64,000 nucleotides of DNA from Rhizobium sp. BK376 (lineage in GTDB: Bacteria > Pseudomonadota > Alphaproteobacteria > Rhizobiales > Rhizobiaceae): positions 149,187-213,186 of the forward strand of contig NZ_SLZG01000009.1 in the NCBI RefSeq assembly GCF_004341625.1, in the 5' to 3' direction. Below the pieces are notes generated by a model. The model had not been told where the DNA came from, ran no database searches, and worked only from the letters and a program-made list of their open reading frames with translations. The stretch's first letter is position 1. Every line of letters begins with the position of its first letter. Shown here piece after piece: positions 18,006 through 27,166 of this stretch. Position numbers and translations under genes: made by a program.

Positions 18006-19475
18006 ATGGGGACTGTTCGCCGAGCCTTCTTTATGGCGACGCTGGATCAATACTCTCAAATTGTCATCAGCATGGTATTGATCGCGGTTCTCTCGCGATT
18101 GCTCGACTCCACCGACATTGGTGTCGCCGCGATCGGCCTGAGCATCGGGACCATCGCATTCACGGTGCGGGAATTTGCGACATCGGAATTCCTGATCCAG
18201 CGCGAAGAGCTCCATGCGACCGATATCAGGACCGGGACGACGCTGGTTTTCGGCCTGTCGGCCATCATCGCGGTCGGGCTTGTTCTTCTTTCGCCCTACA
18301 TCGCATCGTTCTACAATCTTGCCTCCCTGCAAACGTTCATCTGCCTGGTGGCGATCTCAGGCGTGATAGACGGGCTGGTCAGTCCCCACACCGCGTTGCT
18401 GCGTCGGGAAATCGAATTCGGTTCGCTGACGCGCATCAATGTTGCCGGGGCGGTCGCGAACGCCGTCACGGCACTGGTTGCGGCATGGCAGGGTTACGGC
18501 TTCATGAGCCTAGCGATCGCGGTGATTGCGGCGGCAGCCGTCCGGGCTGTCCTGACATTCCAAGCCAAGCCGGAGATATGGATGTTCCGGCCCTGCTTGG
18601 TCGGCAGCAGGTCCATTTTCAGCTTCGGCGGATACAAGGGCGCTTCCTCGGTTCTGGACCGGGTCTATGAATCGCTCCCCCAGCTTGTCCTGGGGCGCAT
18701 CATGCCCCTGTCGGCCGTGGGTATCTTCAATCGTGCCAATCTTGTCTGCGGTCTGCCTGACAAGCTGATGTTGTCGGCGGCCTTCTCAGTCGCGTTTCCT
18801 GCCTTCGCCGCCGAAGTGAGAGCCAAGCGCGCCATCAAGGAATCCTATCTGAGGATGGTGAGCTATATCTCCGTTCTCTTCTGGCCCTCGTCTCTGATGC
18901 TGGCGATCCTCGCCGATCCCATCGTCAATATCGTTTTGGGAAACGGTTGGCTGCCCGTCGTGCCGATCCTGAGGATATTGTGCTGCGCAACCATATTCTC
19001 CTTCGCCAATATCCTGACCTATCCAGTGCTCGTTGCCTTCGGAGCGAACAGGGACGCGTTCACGGCGAATTTCGTTGGACGGGGCGTTTCGACAGTCATC
19101 ATTTGCGTTGCAAGCTTTCAGGGGCTCGTGGCCCTGGCCCTCAGCCAGTTCATCTCGCTGCCGTTCCAGATGTACGTCTCCTTTCACTACATCCGGCGGC
19201 GCGTACACTTCGAGTGGAAGGAATTGCTCGGCGTTCTCGCCAAAAGCGGCGTAGTCACCGTGATGGCGATTGCGGGTCCCCTCGCAATCGTCGCGCTGAA
19301 CGGGTTCGACTTCGATCTTTCGCTCGCGGAGACCGCGGTTTGCATTCTTCTGGCGGCAGCCGGATGGATGGCCGGCCTTATTGTCTTTCGACATCCTCTG
19401 CTGGATGAGCTGCCTGCGATCCTGGAAAGACTATTCGGGCGCTGGGTTCGAAAATCCACCGCAGCGGCAGAATGA
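18006..19475 (+). CDS. Wzx-like polysaccharide flippase (MOP/PST family)
   Basis: 489-residue inner-membrane protein with about 12-14 hydrophobic helices, of the oligosaccharide flippase branch of the MOP superfamily. The N-terminus RRAFFMATLDQYSQIVISMV, the cytoplasmic segment around FSFGGYKGASSVLDRVYESL, and RIMPLSAVGIFNRA match this family. It would move the lipid-linked repeat unit across the membrane. Its stop codon overlaps the open frame of the next glycosyltransferase, whose chosen start is 15 bases downstream, so the two are likely co-transcribed. No partner polymerase (Wzy) was found in the window. Confidence 0.88.
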   Translation: MGTVRRAFFMATLDQYSQIVISMVLIAVLSRLLDSTDIGVAAIGLSIGTIAFTVREFATSEFLIQREELHATDIRTGTTLVFGLSAIIAVGLVLLSPYIASFYNLASLQTFICLVAISGVIDGLVSPHTALLRREIEFGSLTRINVAGAVANAVTALVAAWQGYGFMSLAIAVIAAAAVRAVLTFQAKPEIWMFRPCLVGSRSIFSFGGYKGASSVLDRVYESLPQLVLGRIMPLSAVGIFNRANLVCGLPDKLMLSAAFSVAFPAFAAEVRAKRAIKESYLRMVSYISVLFWPSSLMLAILADPIVNIVLGNGWLPVVPILRILCCATIFSFANILTYPVLVAFGANRDAFTANFVGRGVSTVIICVASFQGLVALALSQFISLPFQMYVSFHYIRRRVHFEWKELLGVLAKSGVVTVMAIAGPLAIVALNGFDFDLSLAETAVCILLAAAGWMAGLIVFRHPLLDELPAILERLFGRWVRKSTAAAE

Positions 19476-19489
19476 GGGGGAGGAGTGTC

Positions 19490-20461
19490 ATGCCCAGCCT
19501 TGATGTCGCCATCCCGAACTACAATTACGGCCACTACCTCGAAGGCTGCGTCAAGAGCATACTTCGGCAGAATGTCGAGACGCTGCGCGTATTGATCATC
19601 GACAACGCATCCACTGATGACAGCGCCCGGATCGCGCGGAAGCTTGCGACGTCGGATCCGCGGATAGAGCTTCGGCTGCGCTCTCAAAATCTCGGCCCTC
19701 ATGCATCCTTCAATGAAGGCATCGATTGGGCGCAATCGGATTATTTTCTCATCCTATGTTCCGACGATCTACTGACGCCGCATGCATTGGCAGACGCGGT
19801 GAGCGTCATGGAAGAACATCCTCAGGTCAACCTGACCTATGGCGAGGCTCTCTTCCTTAAGCCGGAGGATGTCGAGACACGCGTGATCGATCCGCAGCCA
19901 GCGACATGGTCCGTCGAAGGAGGGACCGCGCTGATTGAAAGACTGTGCAGGAGTGGCCGCAACCCGATCAGTGGCCCCACGGTCGTGGTTCGGACCGCGA
20001 TCCAGAAAGCGGTCGGCCACTACAATCCAGAGCTTACCCACACGGACGATCTGGAAATGTGGTTGCGCATAGCGGCCAGAGGCCAGGTGGCGCACACGAA
20101 CAGCCACCAGGCGATCGCCAGGGTGCATTCCTTCAATCAGTCCTCATCCGTCAAGAACATTCACCAGTGGAACCTGCAGTTCGAAGCCGCCTATCGCTCC
20201 TTCTTTCGGGGCGACGGTGCCTCCCTGCAGAATGCTTCGGAGATGTTGAGGATGGTGAAACGGGCGCTGAGCGATAGATCCTACAGTTCCGCCCTTTCCA
20301 GCCTGAGCCGTGGCGATCTGGGTTCCGCTCAGCTCCTGCTGAACGCGATCCGGCTGCGTCCGGCCGCTGCCGTTTTTCCTCCGGTGGGCTATCTGGCGGC
20401 CAAGATGCTGCAGGATCGGGCGCTTAGGAAGCACGCCGGGCTATCAGCCAAGAGCTCGTGA
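19490..20461 (+). CDS. Glycosyltransferase family 2 (GT-A)
   Basis: 323-residue inverting GT2 enzyme. DVAIPNYNYGHYLEGCVKSI and VLIIDNASTDDSA form the nucleotide-binding start; CSDDLLTPHALADAV holds the DxD-like metal motif; THTDDLEMWLRIAARG contains the acceptor-side acidic residues. The ATG at 19490 is chosen because GGGGGAGGAG lies 6 bases upstream; the open frame extends to 19472. It follows the flippase directly. Its end overlaps the convergent pyruvyltransferase by 18 bases. Confidence 0.9.
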   Translation: MPSLDVAIPNYNYGHYLEGCVKSILRQNVETLRVLIIDNASTDDSARIARKLATSDPRIELRLRSQNLGPHASFNEGIDWAQSDYFLILCSDDLLTPHALADAVSVMEEHPQVNLTYGEALFLKPEDVETRVIDPQPATWSVEGGTALIERLCRSGRNPISGPTVVVRTAIQKAVGHYNPELTHTDDLEMWLRIAARGQVAHTNSHQAIARVHSFNQSSSVKNIHQWNLQFEAAYRSFFRGDGASLQNASEMLRMVKRALSDRSYSSALSSLSRGDLGSAQLLLNAIRLRPAAAVFPPVGYLAAKMLQDRALRKHAGLSAKSS

Positions 20462-21697
20462 ATCGCCACCGATCGGGCTTGCAAGTTTTCTTCTTGCATT
20501 GCGCGGCGCAAGCAGGCGTTCCGTCAGAAGGTCGTCTTGCTCGGCAAGGCTTTTCTGGACCCTGTCGTTGCCGTCAGCAATCTGTTTCCGGATATCATCG
20601 AAATTGGCCAGTATCTGCTCAAGCTGCAGCCGGAGCATATCGAGATCGAACGTCTCGATGTGCTGGCAATATTGCGACTGCGAGAATTCCGCCAGAAGGT
20701 TGTCGTTCTTTTGCGCGTATCCGAGCGAAATGATCGGTCGGCCGAGTTTCAGTGAGCAGACGACGTTGTGGTAGCGCGAGACGATCACGACGTCGGTTTT
20801 GTCAATTTCGCGCATCAGGTCGTGCAGGGTTTCGCCAAGCCCGACAGCAACATGGTCAAGCGCGCTCTGTGCATCCATGTCCTTGATTTTCTCCATCAAG
20901 TCGTGGACGGCAATCTGGTCGCGCAGATCGCCCGTCAGCAGGCGGATGTCATAACCTTCGCCGGCGAGCCAGGTGACGAACTCTGCAAGCTTGCCGATAT
21001 AGGTCTGGTAAATCTCCTTGCCATTAAGGCTCGATTTGGCCCAGCCACGATAATGCATGACGCCGACGCCGACAGTGCGGCGCGGCCCGGAGGCGACCCT
21101 GGATAGCTTCGGCATCGGCAACCGGAACGCAATATCCGGAAACCGGAAATCCTGCTCTACATTCATACCGATATCTTGAAGATACCGGCGGGAGAAGTCG
21201 TCGCGATAAGATCGGTATTTTGCGGTTTGTGCGGCGGTTTTCAGGAAGAAGCGGCTCAGCGGATGCGAGATCGGGCCGGCGCCGATGCTGACGAAGGCGA
21301 CGGGAACGTTGCGCAGCCTGGCCGCCATGCACCATCTGAAGATGACGAACGGCCATCCCCAGGGCGTCTCCTGATAGTCATCAAGGATTCCCGTTCCGGG
21401 TATGATGATGAGATCGAGGCCCTTGAGTTGCTTGAAAAGGGAGCTGATACGCGCGAGTCGGTGCGGCATGTTTCCCAACATGCGGTTCAACCTGTCCGCC
21501 CGCGGACCGCCTGATATCGTGCCGTTGAGGCTGACGGAGAGAATCCCGTATTTTTTCCTGACGAGATCCGGATTGGAGCAGATGCAAAGGAGCTCCGCCT
21601 CGGGGCAACGCTCGCGCAGCAAATTCAACATTGCTTCCAGGGAACCGTCATTGCCGCTGTTTCCACTGCCGAACTGGCCGAATAATCCGATTTTCAT
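20444..21697 (-). CDS. Polysaccharide pyruvyltransferase family protein
   Basis: 417-residue protein of the PF04230 family, which transfers pyruvate from phosphoenolpyruvate to form ketals on surface polysaccharides (as ExoV or CsaB) although some members only share the fold. Visible hallmarks are GLFGQFGSGNSGNDG at the N-terminus, LIIPGTGILDD, VAFVSIGAGPISHPLSR and the C-terminal VVIVSRYHNVVCSLKLGRP. The start is set at the ATG before KIGLFGQFG, with GGAGC upstream; the open frame extends further to 21883 without similarity. Ketal pyruvylation would add negative charge to the polymer. Confidence 0.88.
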   Translation of the reverse strand: MKIGLFGQFGSGNSGNDGSLEAMLNLLRERCPEAELLCICSNPDLVRKKYGILSVSLNGTISGGPRADRLNRMLGNMPHRLARISSLFKQLKGLDLIIIPGTGILDDYQETPWGWPFVIFRWCMAARLRNVPVAFVSIGAGPISHPLSRFFLKTAAQTAKYRSYRDDFSRRYLQDIGMNVEQDFRFPDIAFRLPMPKLSRVASGPRRTVGVGVMHYRGWAKSSLNGKEIYQTYIGKLAEFVTWLAGEGYDIRLLTGDLRDQIAVHDLMEKIKDMDAQSALDHVAVGLGETLHDLMREIDKTDVVIVSRYHNVVCSLKLGRPIISLGYAQKNDNLLAEFSQSQYCQHIETFDLDMLRLQLEQILANFDDIRKQIADGNDRVQKSLAEQDDLLTERLLAPRNARRKLASPIGGDSRALG

Positions 21698-22022
21698 GGA
21701 AGCTCCTGCATTACTAGCCAACGAAAAACGTGCGCGGGCGACAGGGCGGCGGCCGCACATGTTACTCTCACAACTATGGAAAAGGCCTGCCGGTTGCCAC
21801 TTGGCCGTTGGAGGGTTTTGATGGATCAAAAGACTTAGCCTTTGGAGCTTCCGGCACCAAAATGCTGGCAATGATGCCGCCATGAGGCACTTCGGCCAAA
21901 TCCGGCCCTTGATTTATGATCTGCTCGCGGTTGCGGGAATGATCGGCACTGTACCGCAGAGTTCGCAAGATGCGCGCATACCCTCGGCGCCCGGATCTTT
22001 TGAGTAGAACGGAACCAAGCAA

Positions 22023-23378
22023 GTGACGCGCAGAACATCGACGACATCAGGCCTCATGCCCCCCTCCTGGGCTTTTTTCTGTCTCCTCGCAATGCTGATA
22101 TCCTGCGCCGGTTCTGCCGGTGCGCAGGACGTCGTTTTTCCGCTGCATGTCGCCGGAGACCGACGGCATCTCGAGGACGCATCCGGCCGTCCCTTCCTGA
22201 TGACCGGCGACGCCGCGTGGTCGATGATTGCCGAACTCTCGCGCGAAGACGCCGAGGCCTATCTCGACGACAGGAAGAAGCGAGGTTTCAACACGCTGCT
22301 TGTCTCGCTCATCGAGCATCGCTTCGGCCGCAACGCGCCCAAGAACATTTACGGAGCGGCGCCGTTCCTGGGCGGCAAGGATTTCGCCGCGCCGAACGAA
22401 GCCTATTTCGGGCATGCGGAATGGATCCTGCGCCGCGCCCGGGAGAAGGGATTCCTGGTGCTGCTCGCGCCAGCCTATCTTGGTTCGGGAGGCGGTGAGC
22501 AGGGCTGGTATCAGTCGATGAAGGCTGCCGGTCCTGACGTGCTCCGCTCCTATGGCGAATATGTCGGCAAGCGCTTCGGCGGGCTTGGCAATATCGTGTG
22601 GATCGAGGGCGGCGACTACGATCCAGAGGACAGGAGCTTGGTCCAGGCCTTGGCCGAGGGCGTGAGGCAAGCGGCTCCCGGCAGCCTGCAGAGTTTTCAT
22701 GGCAATCCGGCCTCGGCCCCGCGCAGCTTCTGGGGCGATCCTGACTGGCTGGGGATCGATTCGCTCTACACCTATGGCGATATCGCAGCTGCCTCGCTCG
22801 ATCGCTATCGGCGGCAGCCTGCGATGCCCTTCTTCCTGATCGAGAGCCGCTACGAAGGCGAGGGGGCTAATGAATTCGATGTCCGACGCAGCGCTTACAG
22901 CACGCTATTGTCAGGCGCCAGCGGACAGATATTCGGCAATAATCCGATATGGCATTTTTCCGCGCCGGGGCTCTATCCGAGCCCTGTCACATGGCAGGAA
23001 GCGCTTTCCAGCCGAGGGGCGGAGAGCATGTCGCATCTGCGCACCCTGTTTGACCAGGTCGAATGGTGGAATTTGAAACCCGACCTGACTGGAGTACTCG
23101 CGGATCGATCTTCAAGCAAGGGTGGCGTCGTTGCGGCGAGCGCGGCCGATGGCTCGTTTGCGCTCGCCTATGTGTGGGACGCTCCTGATATTTCGCTTAA
23201 TCTGAATAAGCTCGCGCCTTCAGCGCGGAGGGTTCGATGGTTCGATCCTTCGTCCGGCACATTCTATGATGCTTCAGGTGAGGAAACGGCGGCGGGGACA
23301 TCGCTGTTTCGGGTGCCGAAGGCGAGCAACGCTTCCGGCTTCAGCGATTGGGTACTTCTGATCTCTCGGCAGCAATGA
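22023..23378 (+). CDS. Exported apiosidase-like glycoside hydrolase (DUF4038)
   Basis: 451-residue exported protein. After a signal peptide (PPSWAFFCLLAMLISCAGSA, cleavage near AGAQ) comes a DUF4038/apiosidase-like barrel: GRPFLMTGDAAWSMIAEL, GFNTLLVSLIEHRF, NIVWIEGGDYDPED, and FFLIESRYEG with a candidate catalytic Glu. The last about 90 residues (RRVRWFDPSSGTFYDA) match the C-terminal beta domain found with this family. It may trim the surface polysaccharide. The start is GTG at 22023 or, more likely for a signal peptide, ATG at 22056; neither has a strong ribosome site. Confidence 0.85.
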   Translation: MTRRTSTTSGLMPPSWAFFCLLAMLISCAGSAGAQDVVFPLHVAGDRRHLEDASGRPFLMTGDAAWSMIAELSREDAEAYLDDRKKRGFNTLLVSLIEHRFGRNAPKNIYGAAPFLGGKDFAAPNEAYFGHAEWILRRAREKGFLVLLAPAYLGSGGGEQGWYQSMKAAGPDVLRSYGEYVGKRFGGLGNIVWIEGGDYDPEDRSLVQALAEGVRQAAPGSLQSFHGNPASAPRSFWGDPDWLGIDSLYTYGDIAAASLDRYRRQPAMPFFLIESRYEGEGANEFDVRRSAYSTLLSGASGQIFGNNPIWHFSAPGLYPSPVTWQEALSSRGAESMSHLRTLFDQVEWWNLKPDLTGVLADRSSSKGGVVAASAADGSFALAYVWDAPDISLNLNKLAPSARRVRWFDPSSGTFYDASGEETAAGTSLFRVPKASNASGFSDWVLLISRQQ

Positions 23379-23526
23379 TTGCTGTCCATGAGGTTGCGGG
23401 AAGCTCGATCCGGGGTAGGGCTCCCCGTTCACCCCTTAGTGCTTTTGTGTAGCTTGTCTGTGCCCAAGCACCTGCGAGAATTGCGGTAACGGCAGCAACC
23501 ATCGGCTTACCCAACGGGATGAGATC

Positions 23527-24684
23527 GTGAAAATCGTTCATGTTATTGCGTCGATAGACCCGAAATTCGGTGGCCCGCAGGCCGTCGCACAGCGGATTGC
23601 AGCCGCTCAATCGGCGCTCGGCCACGATGTGCATGTCGTCAGCTACGGCAGCGCCGATGCCCAAAGGAAGCTGTTCGAGATGGGCCGCGGCATTCCGAAT
23701 TTCAGCGATATCAAATGGCATATTCTTCCCGAACCGAATCTCTTTGAAAAGCTGGCCTGCCCTGGAGGGCGGAAGCTACTGCGCACTGTCGCGCAGTCGG
23801 CATCCTTTCTCCACCTGCACGGGGTCTGGGATCCGATCCTTCTCTATGCCGCCAACACTGCCAAGGCTTTTCAGGTTCCCTACTGCCTCTGCACATCCGG
23901 AATGCTCGATAGCTGGAGCATGCAGCAAAAGTCCTGGAAGAAGCAGATCGCATTCCTCCTTGGCTATCGCAAGATGCTGAACCAGGCGAAATTTCTGCAT
24001 GCCCTGAATGTGGATGAGGTGCTGCTGATGCAGCCGCTCGGCCTGCGCGCGCCTGCTGTCATCATCCCGAATGGCATTTTTCCGAAGGAGTTCGATGCCT
24101 TGCCTGACAAGGGACGGTTTCGTCGGCAGATTGGGTTGCCGGAGGGGCGTCGCTACGTCCTGTTTCTGTCGCGGCTGCACATCAAGAAGGGGCTTGATAT
24201 TCTTGCCCGGGCCTTTCAGCTCGTTTCCTATTCCCATCCAGATGTCGATCTCGTCGTTGCCGGCCCGCCTGACGGGGCGGAAGAAGAGTTTGCGCAATTG
24301 GTCAAGGAATTTGGCCTGGAGAGCCGCGTTCATGTCGTCGGCCCGATCTATGGTGAGACCAAGATCTCAGCGTTGGTTGATGCCGCATGTTTCTGCCTTC
24401 CAAGCCGACAGGAAGGCTTCAGCATCGCCATCACCGAGGCGCTGGCCTGTGCCACGCCCGTCGTCATCACCGATGCCTGTCATTTTCCAGAGGTCGGCGC
24501 TTCCGAGGCGGGGTTCATTGTCTCGACCGATCCGGCAGCGGTTGCCCTCGGCCTGATCGCCATGCTGGACAATCCGGTCATGGGCAAAAGCATGGGCGTC
24601 AACGGCCGTCGCTTGGTCATGGAAAACTTTACCTGGCCGGCGATCGCCGAACTCACGATCCAGAATTACCGCTTTGCGACTTGA
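23527..24684 (+). CDS. Glycosyltransferase family 4
   Basis: 385-residue GT-B glycosyltransferase starting with GTG in KIVHVIASIDPKFGGPQ, a typical acceptor-domain opening. The donor domain has YVLFLSRLHIKKGLDILARA, VHVVGPIYGETK and SRQEGFSIAITEALACATP with the EX7E motif. The GTG at 23527 has GGGATGAG upstream. Its end overlaps the convergent YdcF-like gene by 32 bases. It likely contributes one linkage of the repeat unit. Confidence 0.88.
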   Translation: MKIVHVIASIDPKFGGPQAVAQRIAAAQSALGHDVHVVSYGSADAQRKLFEMGRGIPNFSDIKWHILPEPNLFEKLACPGGRKLLRTVAQSASFLHLHGVWDPILLYAANTAKAFQVPYCLCTSGMLDSWSMQQKSWKKQIAFLLGYRKMLNQAKFLHALNVDEVLLMQPLGLRAPAVIIPNGIFPKEFDALPDKGRFRRQIGLPEGRRYVLFLSRLHIKKGLDILARAFQLVSYSHPDVDLVVAGPPDGAEEEFAQLVKEFGLESRVHVVGPIYGETKISALVDAACFCLPSRQEGFSIAITEALACATPVVITDACHFPEVGASEAGFIVSTDPAAVALGLIAMLDNPVMGKSMGVNGRRLVMENFTWPAIAELTIQNYRFAT

Positions 24685-25318
24685 CCGGTGTGGCCTCCGG
24701 CTGACGTACTGGGGTGCAGAGGCCGTTCAATTCATACCAGACGGTCTTCAGGCCTTCCTGAAGCACGGCAATACCTTCGGGATCGAAGAAGAGCATCCAG
24801 GATATCGGCCGCGGCTTTGCTGGAACGGAAGTCCAGCGGATCCCGCTTGAGGTCTCGGAGAAGCAGGCGATTGCCCGGCGCGAATGGTACCAGCTGGTAA
24901 CGAGAACCGCCTGCCGAACGTTCATGTTGGCGAGGATCGGCGCGGAAAATGCCGCATTCTCTTCAGTGCTGTGGGAGCGGCATTCGACGCTGATGGCGTC
25001 CTTGTCGACGCCTTTCCGGATCATTGCGTCGCGGTTCGACAGGCAATCTCCGGCTCCGCTCACCAGCACACGGGGCGCCACGCCGGCAAGCCACAGCTCG
25101 GCACCACGAGCAGCGCGCGGTGGTCCGTCACCGCCGATGACGACGATGACGTCAGCATGGCTTACCCGGTCGCGCAGAGTAAGCAATGGTCCCGCGGCGA
25201 CGAGGATGATCACGTCCAGCAGAGCGAGGACCAAGAGGAAGAAGCCGACGTAGCGCAAAAGCGGTCGGCCCTTCGGCAGAGCGAACGCCGCTGGGAAAGG
25301 GACCTTCTGATTGGGCAT
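24653..25318 (-). CDS. YdcF/DUF218 family membrane-anchored protein
   Basis: About 221 residues: one N-terminal membrane helix (LLRYVGFFLLVLALLDVIIL) and a DUF218 domain with VIVVIGGDGPPRAARGAELW, VLVSGAGDCLSNRDAM, STEENAAFSAP and VTSWYHSRRAIACF. The family includes SanA, ElyC and YdcF, involved in envelope or lipid-carrier functions; the biochemical activity is not settled. The ATG at 25318 is only 2 bases after the stop of the GT2 gene at 25321-26154, so the two form a leftward unit; an upstream in-frame extension overlaps that gene and is not used. A role in polysaccharide export is possible. Confidence 0.82.
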   Translation of the reverse strand: MPNQKVPFPAAFALPKGRPLLRYVGFFLLVLALLDVIILVAAGPLLTLRDRVSHADVIVVIGGDGPPRAARGAELWLAGVAPRVLVSGAGDCLSNRDAMIRKGVDKDAISVECRSHSTEENAAFSAPILANMNVRQAVLVTSWYHSRRAIACFSETSSGIRWTSVPAKPRPISWMLFFDPEGIAVLQEGLKTVWYELNGLCTPVRQPEATPVKSQSGNSGS

Positions 25319-25320
25319 CA

Positions 25321-26154
25321 CTAGACGGGCAGGCCCCGTTCGCGCCGCTGCAATTCCTTGGTCTTGATGACGATCATATATTCGTAGGCCGCGATCAGCC
25401 GGCAATAATGATAGCCTTGAAGTCCATCAAGGAAGCCGCCGCGGACGATATACATATACATGAAGCGGGCCTGTGAGCGGAACGGAACGCGCATCGACAG
25501 TTCTTTCAATCCGCGGCGGCGAACCTCGGATCGCGACGAGAAAACCTTGTGCCAGGACACGCTGCCGCCGCGCAGGCTCTCGACCGTTTCGCGCGCTTCC
25601 GATGACGAATAACGATTGTGCTTTTCGTACCAGGCCCGCAGGCCGTTGTTGAAGCTGTAGTGGAGATAATGCTCCTTGAGCCGTCCTTCCGGGCCGTCGC
25701 CGATCGGGATTGCATGTTCTTCGCGCTCGAAGCGGATGATCCGGTCAGGACGGAAGAAGCGTGTCATCCACGTGGGGTAGAGGCTGCTATGCTTGATCCA
25801 GCGGCCCATGAACATATTCTTGTAGCGAATGCGGAAGAAGGATTCGGGTCGGGTAGGATCCGCGGCGATTGCCAGCATCTCATCGCGCAGCTCGTCTGTC
25901 GTGATCTCGTCGGCGTCGGGCATGAAAACCCATGTATGCTTGTATTCAATGCCCTTAAGGGCGAACATGCGCTGGCGATCTTCTCCGTCATAGGCGCGCT
26001 GATAGACGCGTGCGCCTGCCTCCTTGGCAATCTCGACCGTTCTATCGGTGCTGAAGGAATCGAGGACGACGATGTCGTCGCACCAGCTGAGAGCTGCAAG
26101 GCAGGCCGGAAGATTGCGTTCCTCGTTCAAGGTGAGAATGCATACTGAGATCAC
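25321..26154 (-). CDS. Glycosyltransferase family 2 (WaaE/KdtX-like)
   Basis: 277-residue GT2 enzyme resembling the lipopolysaccharide core beta-glucosyltransferase WaaE group: ISVCILTLNEERNLPACLAA, DDIVVLDSFSTDRTVEIAKE, WVFMPDADEITTDEL with the DxD motif, and KEHYLHYSFNNGLRAWYEK. The start codon is GTG at 26154. It is the first gene of a two-gene leftward unit with the YdcF-like gene. The acceptor may be either the locus polysaccharide or lipopolysaccharide. Confidence 0.88.
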   Translation of the reverse strand: MISVCILTLNEERNLPACLAALSWCDDIVVLDSFSTDRTVEIAKEAGARVYQRAYDGEDRQRMFALKGIEYKHTWVFMPDADEITTDELRDEMLAIAADPTRPESFFRIRYKNMFMGRWIKHSSLYPTWMTRFFRPDRIIRFEREEHAIPIGDGPEGRLKEHYLHYSFNNGLRAWYEKHNRYSSSEARETVESLRGGSVSWHKVFSSRSEVRRRGLKELSMRVPFRSQARFMYMYIVRGGFLDGLQGYHYCRLIAAYEYMIVIKTKELQRRERGLPV

Positions 26155-26455
26155 GTGCTAACTCCCCAGCTAACTCTTGCCGATACAGTTCGCCCATGGC
26201 CGATGCAGTCCATTGTGGTCACCGGCGACGGGCGCAGTTCTGATGGCAGGTTAAAATCCGACGAGCTTTCTGGACACGTGGAAAAAGGGAGCAAGACATC
26301 CGCCAAATGTGGAATTGGTCGTATCTTGGGATAACCACTACCACTTTCGGAGGAGGCCGACGCCCCGGAACCTTGCTATGGATTTCCGGGACGCGTTTCG
26401 CTGCTTTGATGTGACCCGTCCGGGAGGCTGGACGGGTCACATTCGGAGGCCCAGG
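26155..26455. other. Intergenic region at the edge of the polysaccharide locus
   Basis: About 300 bases without a gene. It holds upstream signals of the leftward GT2 gene and, at its right end, the ohr terminator hairpin. No repeat or tRNA that could mark an integration boundary was seen. Confidence 0.5.
26410..26441 (-). terminator. Hairpin downstream of ohr
   Basis: A perfect 12-base stem (TGTGACCCGTCC and its complement) with an 8-base loop lies 15 bases after the ohr stop codon on the minus strand. There is no strong U run after it, so it may end transcription weakly or protect the 3' end. Confidence 0.7.
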
Positions 26456-26875
26456 TCAGACGACCTTGATCACGACATCGATGTTGCCGCGTGTGGCCTT
26501 CGAATAAGGGCATGTCTGGTGTGCGGCGTCTGCGACCGCTTGGGCAACGTCAGCTTCGAGACCGGGCAGGCTGACATTGAGGCGCGCCTGGAGGAAGTAA
26601 GCGCCATCCACCATGCAGAGGTCCACTTCGGCGTCGACCGCGGTCTCAGCCGGAAGGGCGATCTTCATCTTGCGGGCAGCAAGGCCCATGGCGCCGATAA
26701 AGCAGGTCGACCAGCCGGCGGCAAACATCTGCTCCGGATTGGTGCCGTCGCCCGTGGAGCCGGGGACCGAGAACTTGACATCGAGACGGCCGTCGTCGCT
26801 GCGAGCGCTGCCGCCGTCGCGACCGCCTGCGGTGTGGGTCTTGCCTGTGTACAATGCCTTTTCAACTTGGGTCAT
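26456..26875 (-). CDS. ohr: Organic hydroperoxide resistance protein, Ohr/OsmC family
   Basis: 139-residue thiol peroxidase that reduces organic and fatty-acid hydroperoxides in the cytoplasm. The reactive Cys58 is in FAAGWSTCFIGAM and the resolving Cys122 in HQTCPYSKATRGN, the spacing of Ohr. YTGKTHTAGGRDG near the N-terminus is the Ohr form. No OhrR-type MarR gene is adjacent. Instead the region 81 bases upstream carries a 47-base block shared with the CcdA-thioredoxin gene at 27167-28504, which suggests common control, perhaps by an alternative sigma factor. Confidence 0.95.
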   Translation of the reverse strand: MTQVEKALYTGKTHTAGGRDGGSARSDDGRLDVKFSVPGSTGDGTNPEQMFAAGWSTCFIGAMGLAARKMKIALPAETAVDAEVDLCMVDGAYFLQARLNVSLPGLEADVAQAVADAAHQTCPYSKATRGNIDVVIKVV

Positions 26876-26955
26876 GATGTCGTTCCTCTTGAGATGGGTG
26901 ATGCGCCCAGACGCGATAGCTGACGATCAGCCATTGGCCGCATAAGGCGCTGGCG

Positions 26956-27002
26956 ACGTATCCCGGATGTGTCCGGATTTGCCGGAAGTGTAACGAAGTG
27001 TG
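26956..27002 (-). promoter_or_regulatory. Promoter-like block shared by ohr and the CcdA-thioredoxin gene (copy 1)
   Basis: 47 bases matching 28581-28627 at 40 positions, in the same orientation and at nearly the same distance (81 against 77 bases) upstream of a leftward start codon. On the minus strand the conserved cores are TTCGTTACA and ACACATCCGGGATAC. The shared position suggests a promoter or operator; the sigma factor is not identified. Confidence 0.55.
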
Positions 27003-27166
27003 TAGGAGAGCCGGCCCGAGGGATGACGGATACAAAACAGCTGTCGGACTATGATGCGGAGTCGGGACCGGGCCGGCTGGGATGGAAGACTATCTTCAGC
27101 CGCAACGCCGCGCGGCAGATATGACGCGCGGCGTAGCAGCATTTTCAATCCAGTTGCCTGGTTTTT

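Noticed and set aside
1..26154. A Wzy polymerase for the polysaccharide
   Set aside because: Only the flippase, the sugar-1-phosphate transferase and the YdcF-like protein are clear membrane proteins in the region; none has the Wzy/O-antigen ligase pattern, so the polymerase is presumed outside the window.
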